From: Clonostachys chloroleuca
Lineage: Eukaryota; Ascomycota; Sordariomycetes; Hypocreales; Bionectriaceae
NCBI GenBank assembly: GCA_037952775.1
Contig: JBANAY010000003.1
Location: 18,290,001 to 18,354,000, forward strand
Length of the DNA: 64,000 nt
Reading direction: 5' to 3'
Every line of letters begins with the position of its first letter. The first letter of the stretch is position 1. The notes under the pieces were generated by a model. It had not been told where the DNA came from. It searched no databases and saw only the letters and a list, made by a program, of their open reading frames with translations. This document shows positions 11,508 through 24,337 of this stretch, piece by piece. A program made the position numbers and the translations under genes.

Positions 11508-14500
11508 ATGGTCCCCCCACCACGAGCGGGATCATTTTCGCCCAATCCTGCGCACACACTTCATCCAGGCTCCAGTATCTCACCACACCTACCCAACGCG
11601 GCTGCGTTCAGTGCTGGCGCGAGTCCAAGCACAAGCAGCCCAACCGGGACCAATTCCCTGACCAAAATTGTTGTTGCTCAGGTGTATCTTTTACTTAGCA
11701 CCATCAAAGAGGATAAGGATCGCGCAAAGTGGGAGCTTCAAGTTGAACAACTAAAAAAGGTACGGGCTCTCTCGCCCATTGAATCCCCATCCCACGCTCT
11801 ATTCTCTAATAATTCTCTCTCACAGCTCATCGATGAAAACGGTATGGAAGTGTTTTCAAGATATTTCACCCGGCTGGTGGCTGGCAATGCACCACAAATA
11901 TTCCCAGGCCTCCACCGGCCGGTAGCAAACCCCGGAAACTACCATATTCTAGCTGAAGAGATGCGGAAAATAGCCCACGATATCGATCAAGCTACCAAGA
12001 TTGCCGAGTCTATCGACACTGGTACCGAAGATATCTTTCGCGATTTTGATCTCTCAACTTTCATGGAGCATTTCAAACTCGACGCGCTCGAGAAGACCAT
12101 CCTAGCACTGGCATTCAAGTTAGGGAACAGGCCAGACTTAAAAACTAAAGGCAAGTCCTGCAGGGTGACAATGAGCAGAGCATAAATCTAACGTGTTCCC
12201 TCCACAGCCGACGCCATACTATCCACAAATTTCCTCACATTCATGGATATCCTCTCTCGGCCAGACATCGAAGCCCACGCAGACCTTACCCCTCAATTTG
12301 TGGCTCTCATCGTTGATCGATTTCTCCAATATCACCCTCCTAATTTCAATGCTTCTTCCCGCCGAGATCTACAAACCCACGCTATGCAGCGATATCTCAC
12401 AGTAGACCAGGCCCCACCCTCCGAGATCCTCGCCGCCTTCGACATAACTCGAGTTTTGGCAGATCGGCCTAGCAACGCGCTGGCGCGGTACATTCAAAAG
12501 ATTGGCTCAGATTTTGTTCGAGATGAGGATACTTGCACAGCTTATTTGCAAAAAGGTCCGAATGATATCAACGCGGAACAAGTGTCCTCAGCCTTGACCT
12601 TTGTCACAATTAGTCGGGCACAACCGTATGATCCCAGCATTCTCGTCCAAAGTTTGCTTCGCCTCGTCTCGCCATCGTTTGATTGGACGAGTGTGGTTCT
12701 ATTGTTTGATCAACCATCTGCTCGAATCTCATCTACCCAATTCCTCAGACTCTACAAGGCTTTGCTTCCTATCGCCGAGGACCCGAGCAAGAACTTCGAT
12801 ATTCAACGACTGTGGGGAGGTGCGTGGAACGAGCCTGAAACTCAGCTATCATTTGTTTGTGCCTATGCGTCTCTCAGCCCCGAAGAGTTGGATGCAACTA
12901 CGATTCCAGGTCTCCATCGAAGTATCACCCTAGAAGACTATGCCGACTCTCCTGCTAAGGTTCAGGAACGAGCGGCCATAGCAGTGAAGCATCCTCTTGT
13001 TTCGGTCGCAGCTCTCTCATCTATCTTCAACGTTGCTCTCAACTCCGTTCATGCGTCACAAAGTGTCGAAGCAAAACGGCTTTTCCAAGAGGTCGTCGTT
13101 CCAAACCTAGATATTTTTCTTGTCTCGGCCTTTGAGGTTCCTAGACAATCGTGGGCTTCTATGGCTGTCGACACCTTAAGCTCACTGTTCGAGACCTTCC
13201 TCTACAAACGTTCTCCGGAATATGATTTCGTGCTGGACAGTTTATGGAGAAAGGATAAGGAATGGGTTATACAACGACTTATTGATGCACATGCTGTGAA
13301 GCCTGTGGATCTTCCTCTTGTCTTCGAGCACGCCGTCAAGCACAACTGGCTGGATGAGCTCGTTTATCTGCCCAATGGTTTCGGTATCGATTTGGCAGCG
13401 CTCGCTCACGCCGAAGAGTACCTCGATCTCGGCAAGTGGGCTCGTTTCAATGCTGAGAGAAGTAATGAGATGTCCAGGACCCTACTCCAATTCTTAATGA
13501 TCAAAGCAAACCTTGAGATTCAGTATCAACGTCCACCCGAAGGCCAAATCCAGGTTAAGACAAGCACCACTCTGCAAGTTCGAACTGTTTCCTCGCTTCT
13601 TCAAATCCTGGAGGATTTCCTTCCAAAGGCCCCGGTGCAGGATCTCATCCTAGTCCAGCGCCACTGTATCACAGCATACCCTCGTCTTATAAACTATGGC
13701 GAAGGCTATGATGACATCATTGATGCAAATGGCAGCGAAGGTAATGCATTGCCCCCAGCTGCCAACAGCAAAATGGAGGAGCATTATAAGAAGATGTACG
13801 GCGATGAGCTTCAGGTACGCCACATTGTTGACATTTTAGACACTTATAAGCACTCGCGCGATCCATTGGACCAGGATGTCTTTGCCTGCATGATTCATGG
13901 TCTGTTTGATGAGTATAACCATTATGTGGACTATCCCTTGGAGGCTCTTGCCACAACAGCCGTACTATTCGGTGGTATCATATCGCACAAATTGATATCG
14001 GACCTACCCCTTAAGATCGGATTGGGCATGATCCTGGAAGCCGTGAGAGATCATCTTCCCGAAGACCCGATGTACAAATTTGGTCTGCAAGCATTGATGC
14101 AACTATTCGTGCGATTCCGAGAGTGGCCTGGGTTCTGCCAACAACTCATCCAAATTCCAGGCCTTCAGGGAACAGATGCGTACAACAAGGCCGAAGAAGT
14201 GGTTCGCGATCATGAGGAGGAAGTTAGCCGAGGACACAACGGCACCGCCACCCCTCGAGGCGCCGGATTTCCAAGCGAGCCCTTACTTAATGGAAATAAC
14301 GATACTTCCACAGCTCTGGATCGCCAATCGCCCGCATTTAATTCCCTATATGTCGAGCCTATTCCTCCGGGAGCAGATTTCGAAGATCCAGGGGAGGAGG
14401 CGCAAGATAAGATTCAGTTTGTGCTGAATAATATCACCGAATCCACGATACAGGCAATGTGCAGTGAACTCAGGGATATGCTTGAGAAGAGGCATCAACA

Positions 14501-17500
14501 ATGGTTCGCTAGTCATCTTGTTGAAGAGCGAGCCAAAATGCAACCCAACTATCACCATGTCTACCTAGAGCTTATCAAGCTTTTCCAGGATTCCTCGCTC
14601 TGGTCGGAGGTACTAAGAGAGACTTTTGTTAGTGTTGCACGCCTTCTTAACTCCGACGCTACGATTTCCAATTCTACAGAGAGAACCCATCTTAAGAATC
14701 TCGGAGGTTGGCTCGGCCTCCTTACTTTAGCGCGCGACCGGCCAATCAAACATAAGAACATAGCCTTCAAGCAACTCCTGATGGAAGCGCACGATACCAA
14801 GAGGCTGATTGTCGTAATACCTTTTGTTTGCAAGGTTCTTATCCAAGGTGCAACATCTCCAGTGTTCCGGCCGCCCAATCCCTGGCTCATGGATATTATC
14901 CATCTTCTCATCGATCTTTACCATCACGCGGAACTCAAGCTGAACCTCAAGTTCGAAATTGAAGTGCTTTGCAAGGGCTTGAATTTGGACCACAAGAGTA
15001 TTGAGCCTTCCGGCGAGATCCTCAACCGGCCATCGTTGGAGGAACCTGCAGATATCATTCTACCCGAACAGGTTGATGCCTTTGAGAATTTGTCCCTCAA
15101 TGGTCTAAGTTCTACCGTCCCAAGCGGGTTACAAACCCAGTCGGTGAACATTCCAGACCTTGGGCCTTTAATAACCGTTCCTCCTGCCAATGAGATGGTC
15201 ATTAGCACCAATCGCCTCCACGAAATAGTGTTATCCGCACTTTCCCGTGCTCTTCACGATATTATTCAGCCAGTGGTTGATCGATCCGTCACGATAGCTG
15301 CGATATCTACCATCCAGATGATCCGGAAGGATTTTGTGACTGAGCCAGACGAGAATCGCGTGCGAACTTCAGCAATTAACATGGTTAAGGCAACGGCTGG
15401 AAGTCTTGCTCTTGTTACGTCCAAGGAACCTCTTCGGGCCAACCTGACGAACTACATTCGCAACATGGCTAACGACCTCCCGTCAGGTCTTCCCGAGGGA
15501 ACAATAATCATGTGTGTGAACTCAAATATTGACTTGGCCTGCAATATCATAGAAAAGCAAGCCGAAGACAGGGCTGTTCCAGAGATCGAAGACATGATTG
15601 AGAGAGATCTTGAGAGCCGTAGACGCCATCGTGCCACCCGCCCCGATGAGCCATATTACGACAGCAACGCAAGCAGGTGGTCCATGACAATCCCCAACCC
15701 TTATAAGTTAAGTCCAAATTTGAAGGGCTTAAATGCTGAACAAATGGCGATTTATGAAGAATTTGGTCGCCAGCCTCGCAGCATTGCTAACGCCGCTCCA
15801 TCTCATGCTCCATCTACCTCGGACGCAACTCGATCTCTTGCCAATGAAGTTCTCCAGGAGCAGTACAGCACTATCCCAACCATACCTACACCTGCAGAGA
15901 CACCGGCAGTGCAGCACATCGGGAACCAATTGCAACCCTATCCACATGTTCACTCGGGTGGATCAAACAGCATCCCTAATAGTCGCGCACCAACGTATCA
16001 TTTGGAGATGCGTGTATTGGTGGAACGATTGACAAAACTTCTTCAAGAGCTTCTACGCGTATCCGGTGAGGCTCGGGAAGATCACTTTCTGGGCCTTCCT
16101 CGGCCCCATCCGGTTTTGGATGTTGTCGATGCTCTTGTTCAACTAATCATCAAAGCATCCCAAAGCTCTGAGGAGTTTGTCATGTATGCTGTTGAACAGA
16201 TCAGCGGGCTTATTTTCCAACAAGTCGAGGATAATCTGTCACTCGAGAGCCTGGTACATGTGCTTGAGACAGTCAGGAAGATTTCCGGTCCTACCGTCAA
16301 TACTCGCGTCCGTGCGTTGTTCAGCCAACAGCCTGGCCATACTTACCTCAACCTGCCATTGCTTGCAGCGCTGATACGCACTGACTTGATCGATTGGAAA
16401 ATCGTTGATCAAACTTTGTCGAGGGCCCTAGACGCGCGCAAGGAGGGCTCACTAGAATTTTTGGAACATGTCCTGGATCTTGCTCTCCTCAACAACCGCC
16501 CGATCGCGCTCTTCACCGACTTCGTTCGAACCCTTGAAGCAGGATGGACTTGGATCTCTGAGGATCCCACCTCGGGCCCCGGTCAGCGACTGAAGACGAA
16601 ACTTATCGGCCCGGGAGTATCTCAGCCTCCTGAGGGCGAGGATCCAGCTGCATATCGACGCGACCAAATGGAGTACGTATTTGAGGAATGGGTGTATCTC
16701 TGCAACAATTATAATGCTTCAGGAAAGGCTACCCATATCTTCATCCAGCAGATGTGCGCAAAGCAGGTCATCCGTGACACAGACGATTTCTTCCAGTTTA
16801 TCCGCATCGCTATCGATATGTCGGTGGATCGCTTCGAGCAAATGCTTCATAATGGCAACGTTGCTGATGCCTATACGATGGTGGATGCTCTTGCCACAAT
16901 GATCAGTATCTTTATCAGCGCATTCCAAGAAGCTCCATCAAGGACAAGCTTCGTGGACTCGGTTCTGGCACTGATTGGCCTTGTGCTCAACCATCACCAG
17001 GTGACACGCGGCGATCAAATGAACCAGCGTGTCTTCTTCCGCTTATTCTCGATGCTCCTACATCAATTGCTTACTATTACGGAAGAAGTGTCCGACAACG
17101 AACGCAGGCAGATACTCCTCAAGTTTGCGGCCAGGTTTGCTGGGTTGGGACCGATCAGAATCCCAAGCTTCACTTATGGCTGGCTTTTGCTCATTCAACA
17201 CCGAGCATTCCTCCCCACGATTCTGCAGATGCCGGACAACGAGGGCTGGACGTCTTTTGCCAATCTCCTTGTTCAGTTGCTGGAATGCCTCGGTGAACAA
17301 CTCAAGGCGGTTACTGTTTCGCCCGTGGCCAAGGACATTTACCGGGCGACATTCAAGCTTCTTGTCATTCTACAGCACGATTTCCCAGAATTTCTCAGTG
17401 CAAACCACATCAAGCTGTGCGCCAGTATCCCTCCGCACTGCACCCAGTTGATCAACACGATTCTCGCAGCCAACCCTCAGCAAGGTTTGAGTAAGATGGA

Positions 17501-18199
17501 CGAGGCAAGGGCGGCTCATGACTCGGCAGAGGAAGCAACAGATATACTACGAGAAGTAGGCCTACTTGATATGATCGACCAAGCTCTCGACAAAGGTCCT
17601 TCGGAAGACGTCGTCGCACAAATTACCCACACAATAACGTCCGGCAACGGACAAGACACAAGCTATGGGTACCTTCCCGTCACGGTCAATGCACGTGTAG
17701 TCGGCGCAGTGGTCATGCATATCGGCCAACATGCTGCTGACCGCCTCTCAAGGGCAGGCGGTACACCGAGCTTCCAGGGTGGAGAGCCTGAAGTAGCGAT
17801 GCTTTCTTTGCTGGTTCACGAGGTTCCAGCAGTTGCCCGATATTACCTTCTTGCGAACGTTGCCAATCATCTCCGATACCCGAGCGCCTCTACGGACTTC
17901 TTCAGCTCGGCACTCCTTCATATCTTTAGCAAGGACATGGATGACCCTGAAGAGACGGAGATTCGACAAGACATTACGCGAATCCTGTTGGAACGGCTTT
18001 CAGGGTTCTGGCCACAGCCATGGGGGCTCATGTATACGGTACTTGAGCTTCTCAAAAACGAGAAGTACCAATTCTTTGACTTGCCGTTCATCAAGGCCGA
18101 TCAAGAGGTTTGTTCCAAGCTTTCTAATTAATCCCGTGGCAGATGCTAACCGTGGTGCAGGTCACCGAACGATTCGTTTCTATTTTGCAGCGGGGTTAG
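11508..18199 (+). CDS. not1: NOT1, scaffold of the CCR4-NOT deadenylase complex
   Basis: NOT1 holds together the CCR4 and CAF1 deadenylases, CAF40 and the NOT2/NOT3/NOT5 module that shortens mRNA poly(A) tails. The model has exons 11508-11759, 11826-12150, 12208-18107 and 18161-18199, giving 2171 aa, in the usual size range. The first intron (66 bp) is a multiple of three and open, so its retention would go unnoticed by frame. The second intron begins with GCAAGT instead of GT. The last exon adds only TERFVSILQRG. The MIF4G-like CAF1-binding domain lies at about residues 925-1120 (IQFVLNNITESTIQAMCSEL, PPNPWLMDIIHLLIDLYH). The CAF40-binding DUF3819 helices span about 1200-1345 (LHDIIQPVVDRSVTIA, LESRRRHR). 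The conserved Not1 C-terminal domain fills roughly the last 390 residues (SGFWPQPWGLMYTVLELL). The start at 11508 is the first good ATG; a short upstream exon cannot be excluded. Confidence 0.94.
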
Positions 18200-18771
18200 G
18201 CATCCTCCTCAGATGACTTGGACATATCGTTATTACTTTAAGCTAGCATGATTATCTTGGGCTGGCATCACCATAATTCGCCTGTCTCTGAACATTACAC
18301 CCCTTGCAAGCTGATTGGGGAAAATCTCCTAAAGATCCTAGGAGAAATACTATAAGAACACCAAAAGTATGTCATCCGACACACAACTACAACAATCGAT
18401 CTATACACCTGGTCACAGCGACAAAGCTGTGGACCAATGACGAATCGTTTAAGGGGGGAACAAGCGCATGGCACTCAATGCCATGTACTGTAATATTCTA
18501 ATGGTTGTACGATACGTAAATAAAGTTGCATTGCGGGTTGGTGTTGAGCAAAAATCACGGCGAATAGGTTGGACATGGGGATGGCGCTAATTAGAAGGCT
18601 CAAAAATAAATATAGCACCTCGTATTATGATGACAATTTTACAAGTCTCATTGATTCGTGTCTCATTCATGCTAAGCTACATGGTAGTTCGAAATAGTAG
18701 TCAGCTGAGGCATGCATATTTCCAGGTTCATGTCCCATCTGTTTCAGGCCTCAATCCAAATCAAGCCCTCA
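18200..18771. other. Convergent 3' intergenic region of NOT1 and the PhzF-family gene
   Basis: The sequence is relatively AT-rich, with runs such as AAAAATAAATATAG near 18602, and fits 3' untranslated regions from both sides. No gene is supported. Confidence 0.45.
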
Positions 18772-19884
18772 TCAGAGCGAGATAAAGCCATGCATGACTT
18801 GGGTGGCCGTCCCAGCCAGTCTCACTTGAGCAACAACGTCATACTTCAGGTCAACCTCCACCAAGATATTGCTTTCCCTGCCCATCTCAACACCCTGGGT
18901 GATCTCATACTGGATGGTGCGATCCCGCTTGTCACCCGAGTGGAGAGCCAGGTAGGACCCCAGGGCGCAGGAGGCGCTGCCAGTGGCGGGATCTTCAAAG
19001 GTGCCTGCCATCATGCGCGAGCGGAGGACGACCTTGCCGGGGCCCTCGTCGAGGATGACATAGTAGAGGCGGCAGATGAAGCCGTGCGTGAACCCGGGGT
19101 CGATGAGCCTATCTTGGGGGAACTTGGCGGGGCTGAGGGTGACCTGGGAGAGGAGCTCGAGGCTGGCGAGGGGCACGAGGATGAAGGCCAGGCCGTCGAC
19201 AAGGCTGAAGATGGGGGCGCCCAGCTCGGCCTCGCGAATCTCGGGCACGGCGGACAGGTCGCCGGGGGAGAAGGAGGGGAGGCTCCGGAGTGTGGCCTGG
19301 TGGAGGTGGACGTCGTGCGGGATGGCTGCCTGGACGGTGCCGAGGGCAGGCTGGGCGAGGGCGATGGGGCCGGCCTTTGTGATCAGGGTGGTGATGCCCC
19401 TGGGCAGCAGCGAGACGGCGGTGCCGATGGTTGGGTGGCCGGCAAAGGGCACCTCCTGGTCGGGCAGGAAGATCTCAATGTGCCGCCGCTGCCCGCCGTC
19501 GCTGCTGCTGGTGCCCTGGTCATCCCAACCGGGGTTTTCCTCGTGGACGAAGACGGTCTCGCTCAGGTTGAACTCACGGGCGACGGTCTGCTTCTGCTGG
19601 GTGGTGGGTTTGGGAAGGGTGCCCTTAGGGATTGTGACGACAGCGAGGGGGTTCCCCTTGAAGCGCTCCCTGGCGAAGACGTCAAGCGTGACGAATGGGA
19701 GTTCCAGGCCCATCGTGCCGGAGCTGTAGCGCGGGACGCTTGCGATAGCCTGGCCGAGGTGCAAGGCGGATTGCGTAGTAGCGCTGCCTCGCAGGTGCCA
19801 GGGACGACTGACTCGGTAGAGTTTGGGTCTGCAGGCTGGGCCAGGAAAGATTGCGCGCCGAAGTGACATGCCCTTAGCTAACAA
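18772..19884 (-). CDS. PhzF-family isomerase/epimerase-like protein
   Basis: The family is named for the phenazine enzyme PhzF, but most fungal members have no known substrate. The gene is a single exon of 370 aa. Recognisable family motifs occur in order: LPFVTLDVFARERFKGNPLA near residue 60, EFNLSETVFV with the glutamate that acts as catalytic acid/base in PhzF, EVPFAGHPTIGTA, and EDPATGSA in the second lobe. The protein thus has both halves of the diaminopimelate-epimerase-like fold. About 57 residues precede the usual family start (MGLELPFV, ATG near 19713). They are Arg/Ser-rich with almost no acidic residues, like a mitochondrial presequence. Either the longer form is imported into mitochondria or translation starts at the internal Met. 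The function is not inferred beyond family level. No biosynthetic neighbours are present. Confidence 0.88.
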   Translation of the reverse strand: MLAKGMSLRRAIFPGPACRPKLYRVSRPWHLRGSATTQSALHLGQAIASVPRYSSGTMGLELPFVTLDVFARERFKGNPLAVVTIPKGTLPKPTTQQKQTVAREFNLSETVFVHEENPGWDDQGTSSSDGGQRRHIEIFLPDQEVPFAGHPTIGTAVSLLPRGITTLITKAGPIALAQPALGTVQAAIPHDVHLHQATLRSLPSFSPGDLSAVPEIREAELGAPIFSLVDGLAFILVPLASLELLSQVTLSPAKFPQDRLIDPGFTHGFICRLYYVILDEGPGKVVLRSRMMAGTFEDPATGSASCALGSYLALHSGDKRDRTIQYEITQGVEMGRESNILVEVDLKYDVVAQVRLAGTATQVMHGFISL

Positions 19885-22800
19885 CCCAAAGTCTGTTTCG
19901 TTTCAGCTATTCGGTGCGAGGAGAGAATTGAGTGATGCCATGGCCGCAATTGTTTTCCCTCGCGATGTGCGGGGAAGTCGCTGGACTATTTTTCTTTTTG
20001 CTTCCCGTTTGGCTTATGCGCATGTGTTGCTGCAATCCAACTCAGATCTATCTAGATACATATGTACGAGTGAGACAGCATGCGCTCACCACTGCAGATC
20101 AGGTATTTAGGCGGCTTTTGCTGACGATGTACGTAAGTGGGCTGCTTCTAGAGGAAGTGGGGAAGGCCTGGGCTGGAATCACCCAAGTGAGACCTTACAG
20201 CTCTTCCAATTAACACCCAGCTGGAGACTCAGATTTCAGGGGACCAGATTGTGGTGAGATAATGTTACTCCTCGACCTGTGTGGTTTCACCCTCGGCGAC
20301 CTGCATGCCTCCGTGCTCAACAGCCCCTGTTGGGCGGCTCGCTCTCTAGCATGCGGCGCATAGACGGTAGCGCACGGGGATCCTGGGGTTCTGGTCCGGG
20401 CGGCTGGTCGCAGTTGATGATGGATGGGAGAGAATCGACGATGTGTCGCGTCACCTTTTGATGTCATACCTACCTACCTTCTCGATGACACTCCATGTGT
20501 CGCTGTGCACATGTAACATCGAGCACGGCGGTGGGACAGAAGGGGGGACTAAAGTAACAGCTAACTATTGAACTTGCCGCATTGGGCATGCAGAAGCTGA
20601 TTAGCGGTTAAGCTCTCACAGTGGTGGTCGCGTGGGTTTGTGAGATCAGATCAACCCATCTCACTCGTGGCCAATCACCTTGCGGACGAACAAGTAGAGT
20701 TTTGACGGTGTAGAATGGGAGGTCATGGACCGAAGGAGGATGGAGGGTGCCCAGAGACAGGAAGCAGGAGGGAGCAGATGCAGCCGCAGGTGCAGATGCA
20801 GACGATATGAGAGCGTTTGTTGTTGGCGGTCAGCGGCCCAAGCGACACGGAAGAGGCATAAGCATCGTCCATTAGGCAGGCTGACCTCCGATCAGACACC
20901 TTTTTTCCCTCGGGGGGGCTGTCTGTCGCTCTGGCAGTCCTTTGGTCTGTAGGAGCATGTAATTATTATGCGGGTAAAGTTGATTTCATGTATGTGATAG
21001 GCAGTGCGGGACTCCTCACCCCCTTATTACTGGATGAAGACGGTGTGGGACAGACCCGGTTGCCTGTAGTGCTTTGTGGAGATGGGCCTTCATTCGTACG
21101 ATTCCTAACTTCAATGGCCGGGGCCTTGCGAGTTGCCTGGAAGTCAAACTGCATGATGCAGCTGCAACAAGGGCGACCTACGAGCTGCATGGTGGTGTGG
21201 AGAGACTGACTGCCTGGGCCTGTGTGTGTGTAAGTCAGGAATGTTGTCGAGGAGGACGAGCAAGCAAGACCTTGCTGGCAGGCTGGCAGGCTCCTGCGGG
21301 CAAAGAGTCGCCTCATCATTCATTCGCTGCACACCCACACGGCAATCAGCTTGAGCCCATCACCATCAGGCTTTCACCCACTGAGGTCACAAGCACAGGC
21401 AGCAGCACGAGAGTCGCCATCCCATTCGTCCACACAGCGAGTGGGAGTCACCATCAGACAAGGCAGCAGCAGGCAGGCTATTACGAACGGCTGATGGCAT
21501 GAAGTTCGGTGGTGGAAACCTATAGCATCAGAATGTCTCGGCGGCAGTTACAGACTGGCAGATCTGGCCTTGAGCGTACGTCAATCGGGAGCATGTTGCC
21601 ACGGCGAATGAGAAGCATCCACCTTGGGCTCCAGCCTCTCATCAAAAGGCGGTGGACTTTTCTGCCCGCTCTTTGTTTTTTTTTTTGGAGGGGAGCGACT
21701 TTTGGGGTCGCTTGGACCCTTGCACACCAATGCAGGGAACAAGGGGCTAGTGCACCAACTACGACGTACGAGCAGGGGGTACATAGCGGGATGACTGACG
21801 CAGTCACACACCACCCGTTTGGCCACTCCACCCGCTACTCAAAGGCCAAAGGGAAAAAAAAAGTAAAAAAAAAAAAAAAAACGAGAACACGGCAAATGGG
21901 CACTTCCTTCGCTTAACTCGTCTGGGAATAGACCCATCTACTGATGTGGGTTTTAGTGGATTTTAATACGTAGTGGTAATTTTTATGTATCAGTTCTTAC
22001 TGGCTCCCCATTGTATGTCCGCTTTTTGGTCGCTTCGATCGTTTCTTCTGCCGCTGTGTCATGACATTCGATAGCCATTGCTTGTTCAATTGGAGAGGAG
22101 CAAGGTGTCCTGCCCTCGAGCCGACATCTACGCTACGTTACGATAGCGACATGGCTCCAGACGGGCGTCACCGCGTGGTGAGACGACACTCGAGCTCTCG
22201 ACGTCGAGACGCACATAGCAGACGTACGGCCGACGCTGGCTGCTACGGTATATCACTCCCACCCCCACCCCCGTTTGCTATTTCCCTTGGCGACCTTGCT
22301 TGCATGTTATTTCGGCGACGACAAATTAATACCTCTTCTCTTACCCATCAGTCCTGGACTGCCAGTTGAGCGGTGGAGTCGCATCTTATTTGCAGAGACC
22401 TGATGCCCGTAACCCTCCGCAGCTGGATGTAAATAGCGTGGCTCCTCCGCCGGGCTCCTCTAGGCTGGGCCGACTAGAGGTGACACCAGCAAGGGAAGCT
22501 ACAGGGTCCTGGCCTGGAATGCGCCTCCCTGCCCAGGTCGTGACGCCGCATCGGGAGGGAAGGAGGGTGGCCGGCCTGCCCCACCGATGTCTAAGTGGCC
22601 CACATCGGAAGCCATGCAATACCGGCAGCCAATGGGAACCCTTGGAATGGTGAAGGGGAAAAAAAAAAGTTCGAAGCTCTCGTGCTTGAATCGCTCGCCT
22701 GAGGTCTTGCCTGATATCCCCGGCTACCCTTAGTCGCCCTCCCCAAACAAATCCCCCTACCGCCTGCATCCCTCCAACCGCCTCATTCCCCTCCCAAAGC

Positions 22801-23122
22801 CGTTGTTTGTTGTTCGACGTTGCTTGTCAATCATCGTCATCTGCTTCATCTTCCACTTTCCTTCATCTCCATACCTTGCTTGTCCTTCGCCCTCGCCCTT
22901 CCCCGTTGCCCACGCCCGTATACCCTGGCACCTGCGCAACATCTCCCCGGCGACTACGGCCAGGTACATCATCACCACCCCTCGGTCATCCATCAATCCG
23001 CCCGCCTTTTGCCTCATCCAACTTGTCGCGAGCCTAGTTCAAGAAGAATACCTTCGATTTCTCCCGTCGATTATCCAGCCTATACACATATCTAGTAGAT
23101 AGTCAGATACATCATCGCCGCC
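19885..23122. other. 3.2-kb intergenic region with homopolymer tracts
   Basis: No supported gene lies in this stretch. It contains a T11 run at about 21676-21686, an A9 run at about 21854-21862 and an A17 run at about 21865-21881. From about 22700 to 23122 the plus strand is strongly C/T-rich and free of obvious structure, which suits the 5' leader of the winged-helix gene starting at 23123. Short open frames here look random. Confidence 0.45.
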
Positions 23123-24337
23123 ATGCCTTACAATACTCGTCGCAAGTCGCTCTCCCTGCCCAGTCTGGGCATTCACATCCCCGTCACCAATGCCGCTCGA
23201 GCTGCGGCTGCTTCTAAGAGCGCTGGTCGCCCATCCTCAGCCTCAACATCGACCTCGCGCCCATCGTCGTCTTCGCGGTCGCAATCGCCCGATTCCCATG
23301 CAAACAAGCGCATCAAGCGGTCGCACGCCTCGTCTGACTCTGCCATCATCGAGACGACCCCTCCCCCTCCCCAACACTTGCCACTAGTGTTGAACCAGCC
23401 AACGAAGACGCTGCACCACCCAAGATTGATCACGAGAGCATCAACGACGACATCGTCGAGGCCACGATTAGCCAGCTCCAACTGACTGCAAACCGCCCTC
23501 ACCTTGTCAAGGACCTCGCCACAGTCCTGGCCCAAAGATTATCCTCAGTACAAAAGTAAGCCATATTATCCCTCTCTCCTCTTACACCGCATGTCTCGGG
23601 TGCTAACATATCCACAAAGCTCCGCGAACCCTTGCGCCATCATTTCCTCACGCTTGGCCTCTTACATGAAGAGAGCATGCTGGAGCGCCCTTACTCCATG
23701 CCCACTGGCCAAGGAGCTTGAGACTGTTCATCCTCGTCGCACATACTACTTCCTCACCACCTTCCCCAGACAAGCACTCCCAGAGTCTGGCTCATTACCT
23801 GGAATCGATATGCCCGCCGTTGTTACCCCCTCAGTATCGCTGACTGACGATACTGGCTCTGACGATGTCGATGCTCGAAGGAGACAACTGAGCCCTTCGC
23901 CAGAAATCGATCTCCCCCCTCCTGACTTTGACGAGGCGCATGACGACAAATTGCCTGCTACCCCCAGTTCATCCATCCCCAAGTACTATACTCGCCACCT
24001 AGGCGAGCTTCCCCATGACCTTCCTCCGCTGGAGAAGGATGAGCGCGAATTCACACAGACTGCAAACACATTACAGAAGCGCAAGTTTGGCGGTGAGCCC
24101 ACACTACTTGACTTCTCTGAACGCAATTTAAACATGGAATACGGTCCTCGCGACGACCTCTGTTTTGGAGACAATCTCCAAACAGCTTTTCTGACCAGCC
24201 CTGCCATGAAGCCAATCCACAACCGCAAAGATGATGAGGCGGAAAACTGGCTCAAACTAAACAAAATGTTTGAATGGGATCAGTGCGCAGAAAGCATTGA
24301 AATTGATGAACTTGACGGCCTCTGGGAAGGCTGCTAA
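23123..24337 (+). CDS. GDS1-type winged-helix nuclear protein; frame broken by one base at a C run
   Basis: The product resembles fungal proteins with a GDS1 winged-helix domain, probably DNA-binding, with no well-defined function. It starts MPYNTRRKSLSLPSLGIHIP, and a basic Ser-rich segment (NKRIKRSHAS) resembles a nuclear localisation signal. The winged-helix part reads DDIVEATISQLQLTANRPHL and LVKDLATVLAQRL, then after a 64-bp intron (23556-23619) SANPCAIISSRLASYMKRAC and WSALTPCPLAKEL. An acidic, SP-rich C-terminus follows. The upstream frame and the winged-helix frame do not join: a shift is required between about 23334 and 23400. One extra C in the run at 23363-23367 gives ETTPPPSPT and an open frame of 383 aa. 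That Pro-rich SP motif is what I recall in relatives. I therefore read the gene as intact with a sequence error; a real null allele is the alternative. Confidence 0.75.

Noticed and set aside
18712..19866. 384-codon open frame antisense to the PhzF-family gene
   Set aside because: Its Gly/Glu/Asp-rich sequence is low-information and mirrors a GC-rich coding strand; the PhzF motifs are on the other strand.
23334..23392. Possible 56-bp intron (GTCTGA...CACTAG) that would also restore the GDS1-type frame
   Set aside because: The donor is far from consensus and no branch site precedes the acceptor. It would also delete the TPPPSP segment, whereas one missing C keeps it.
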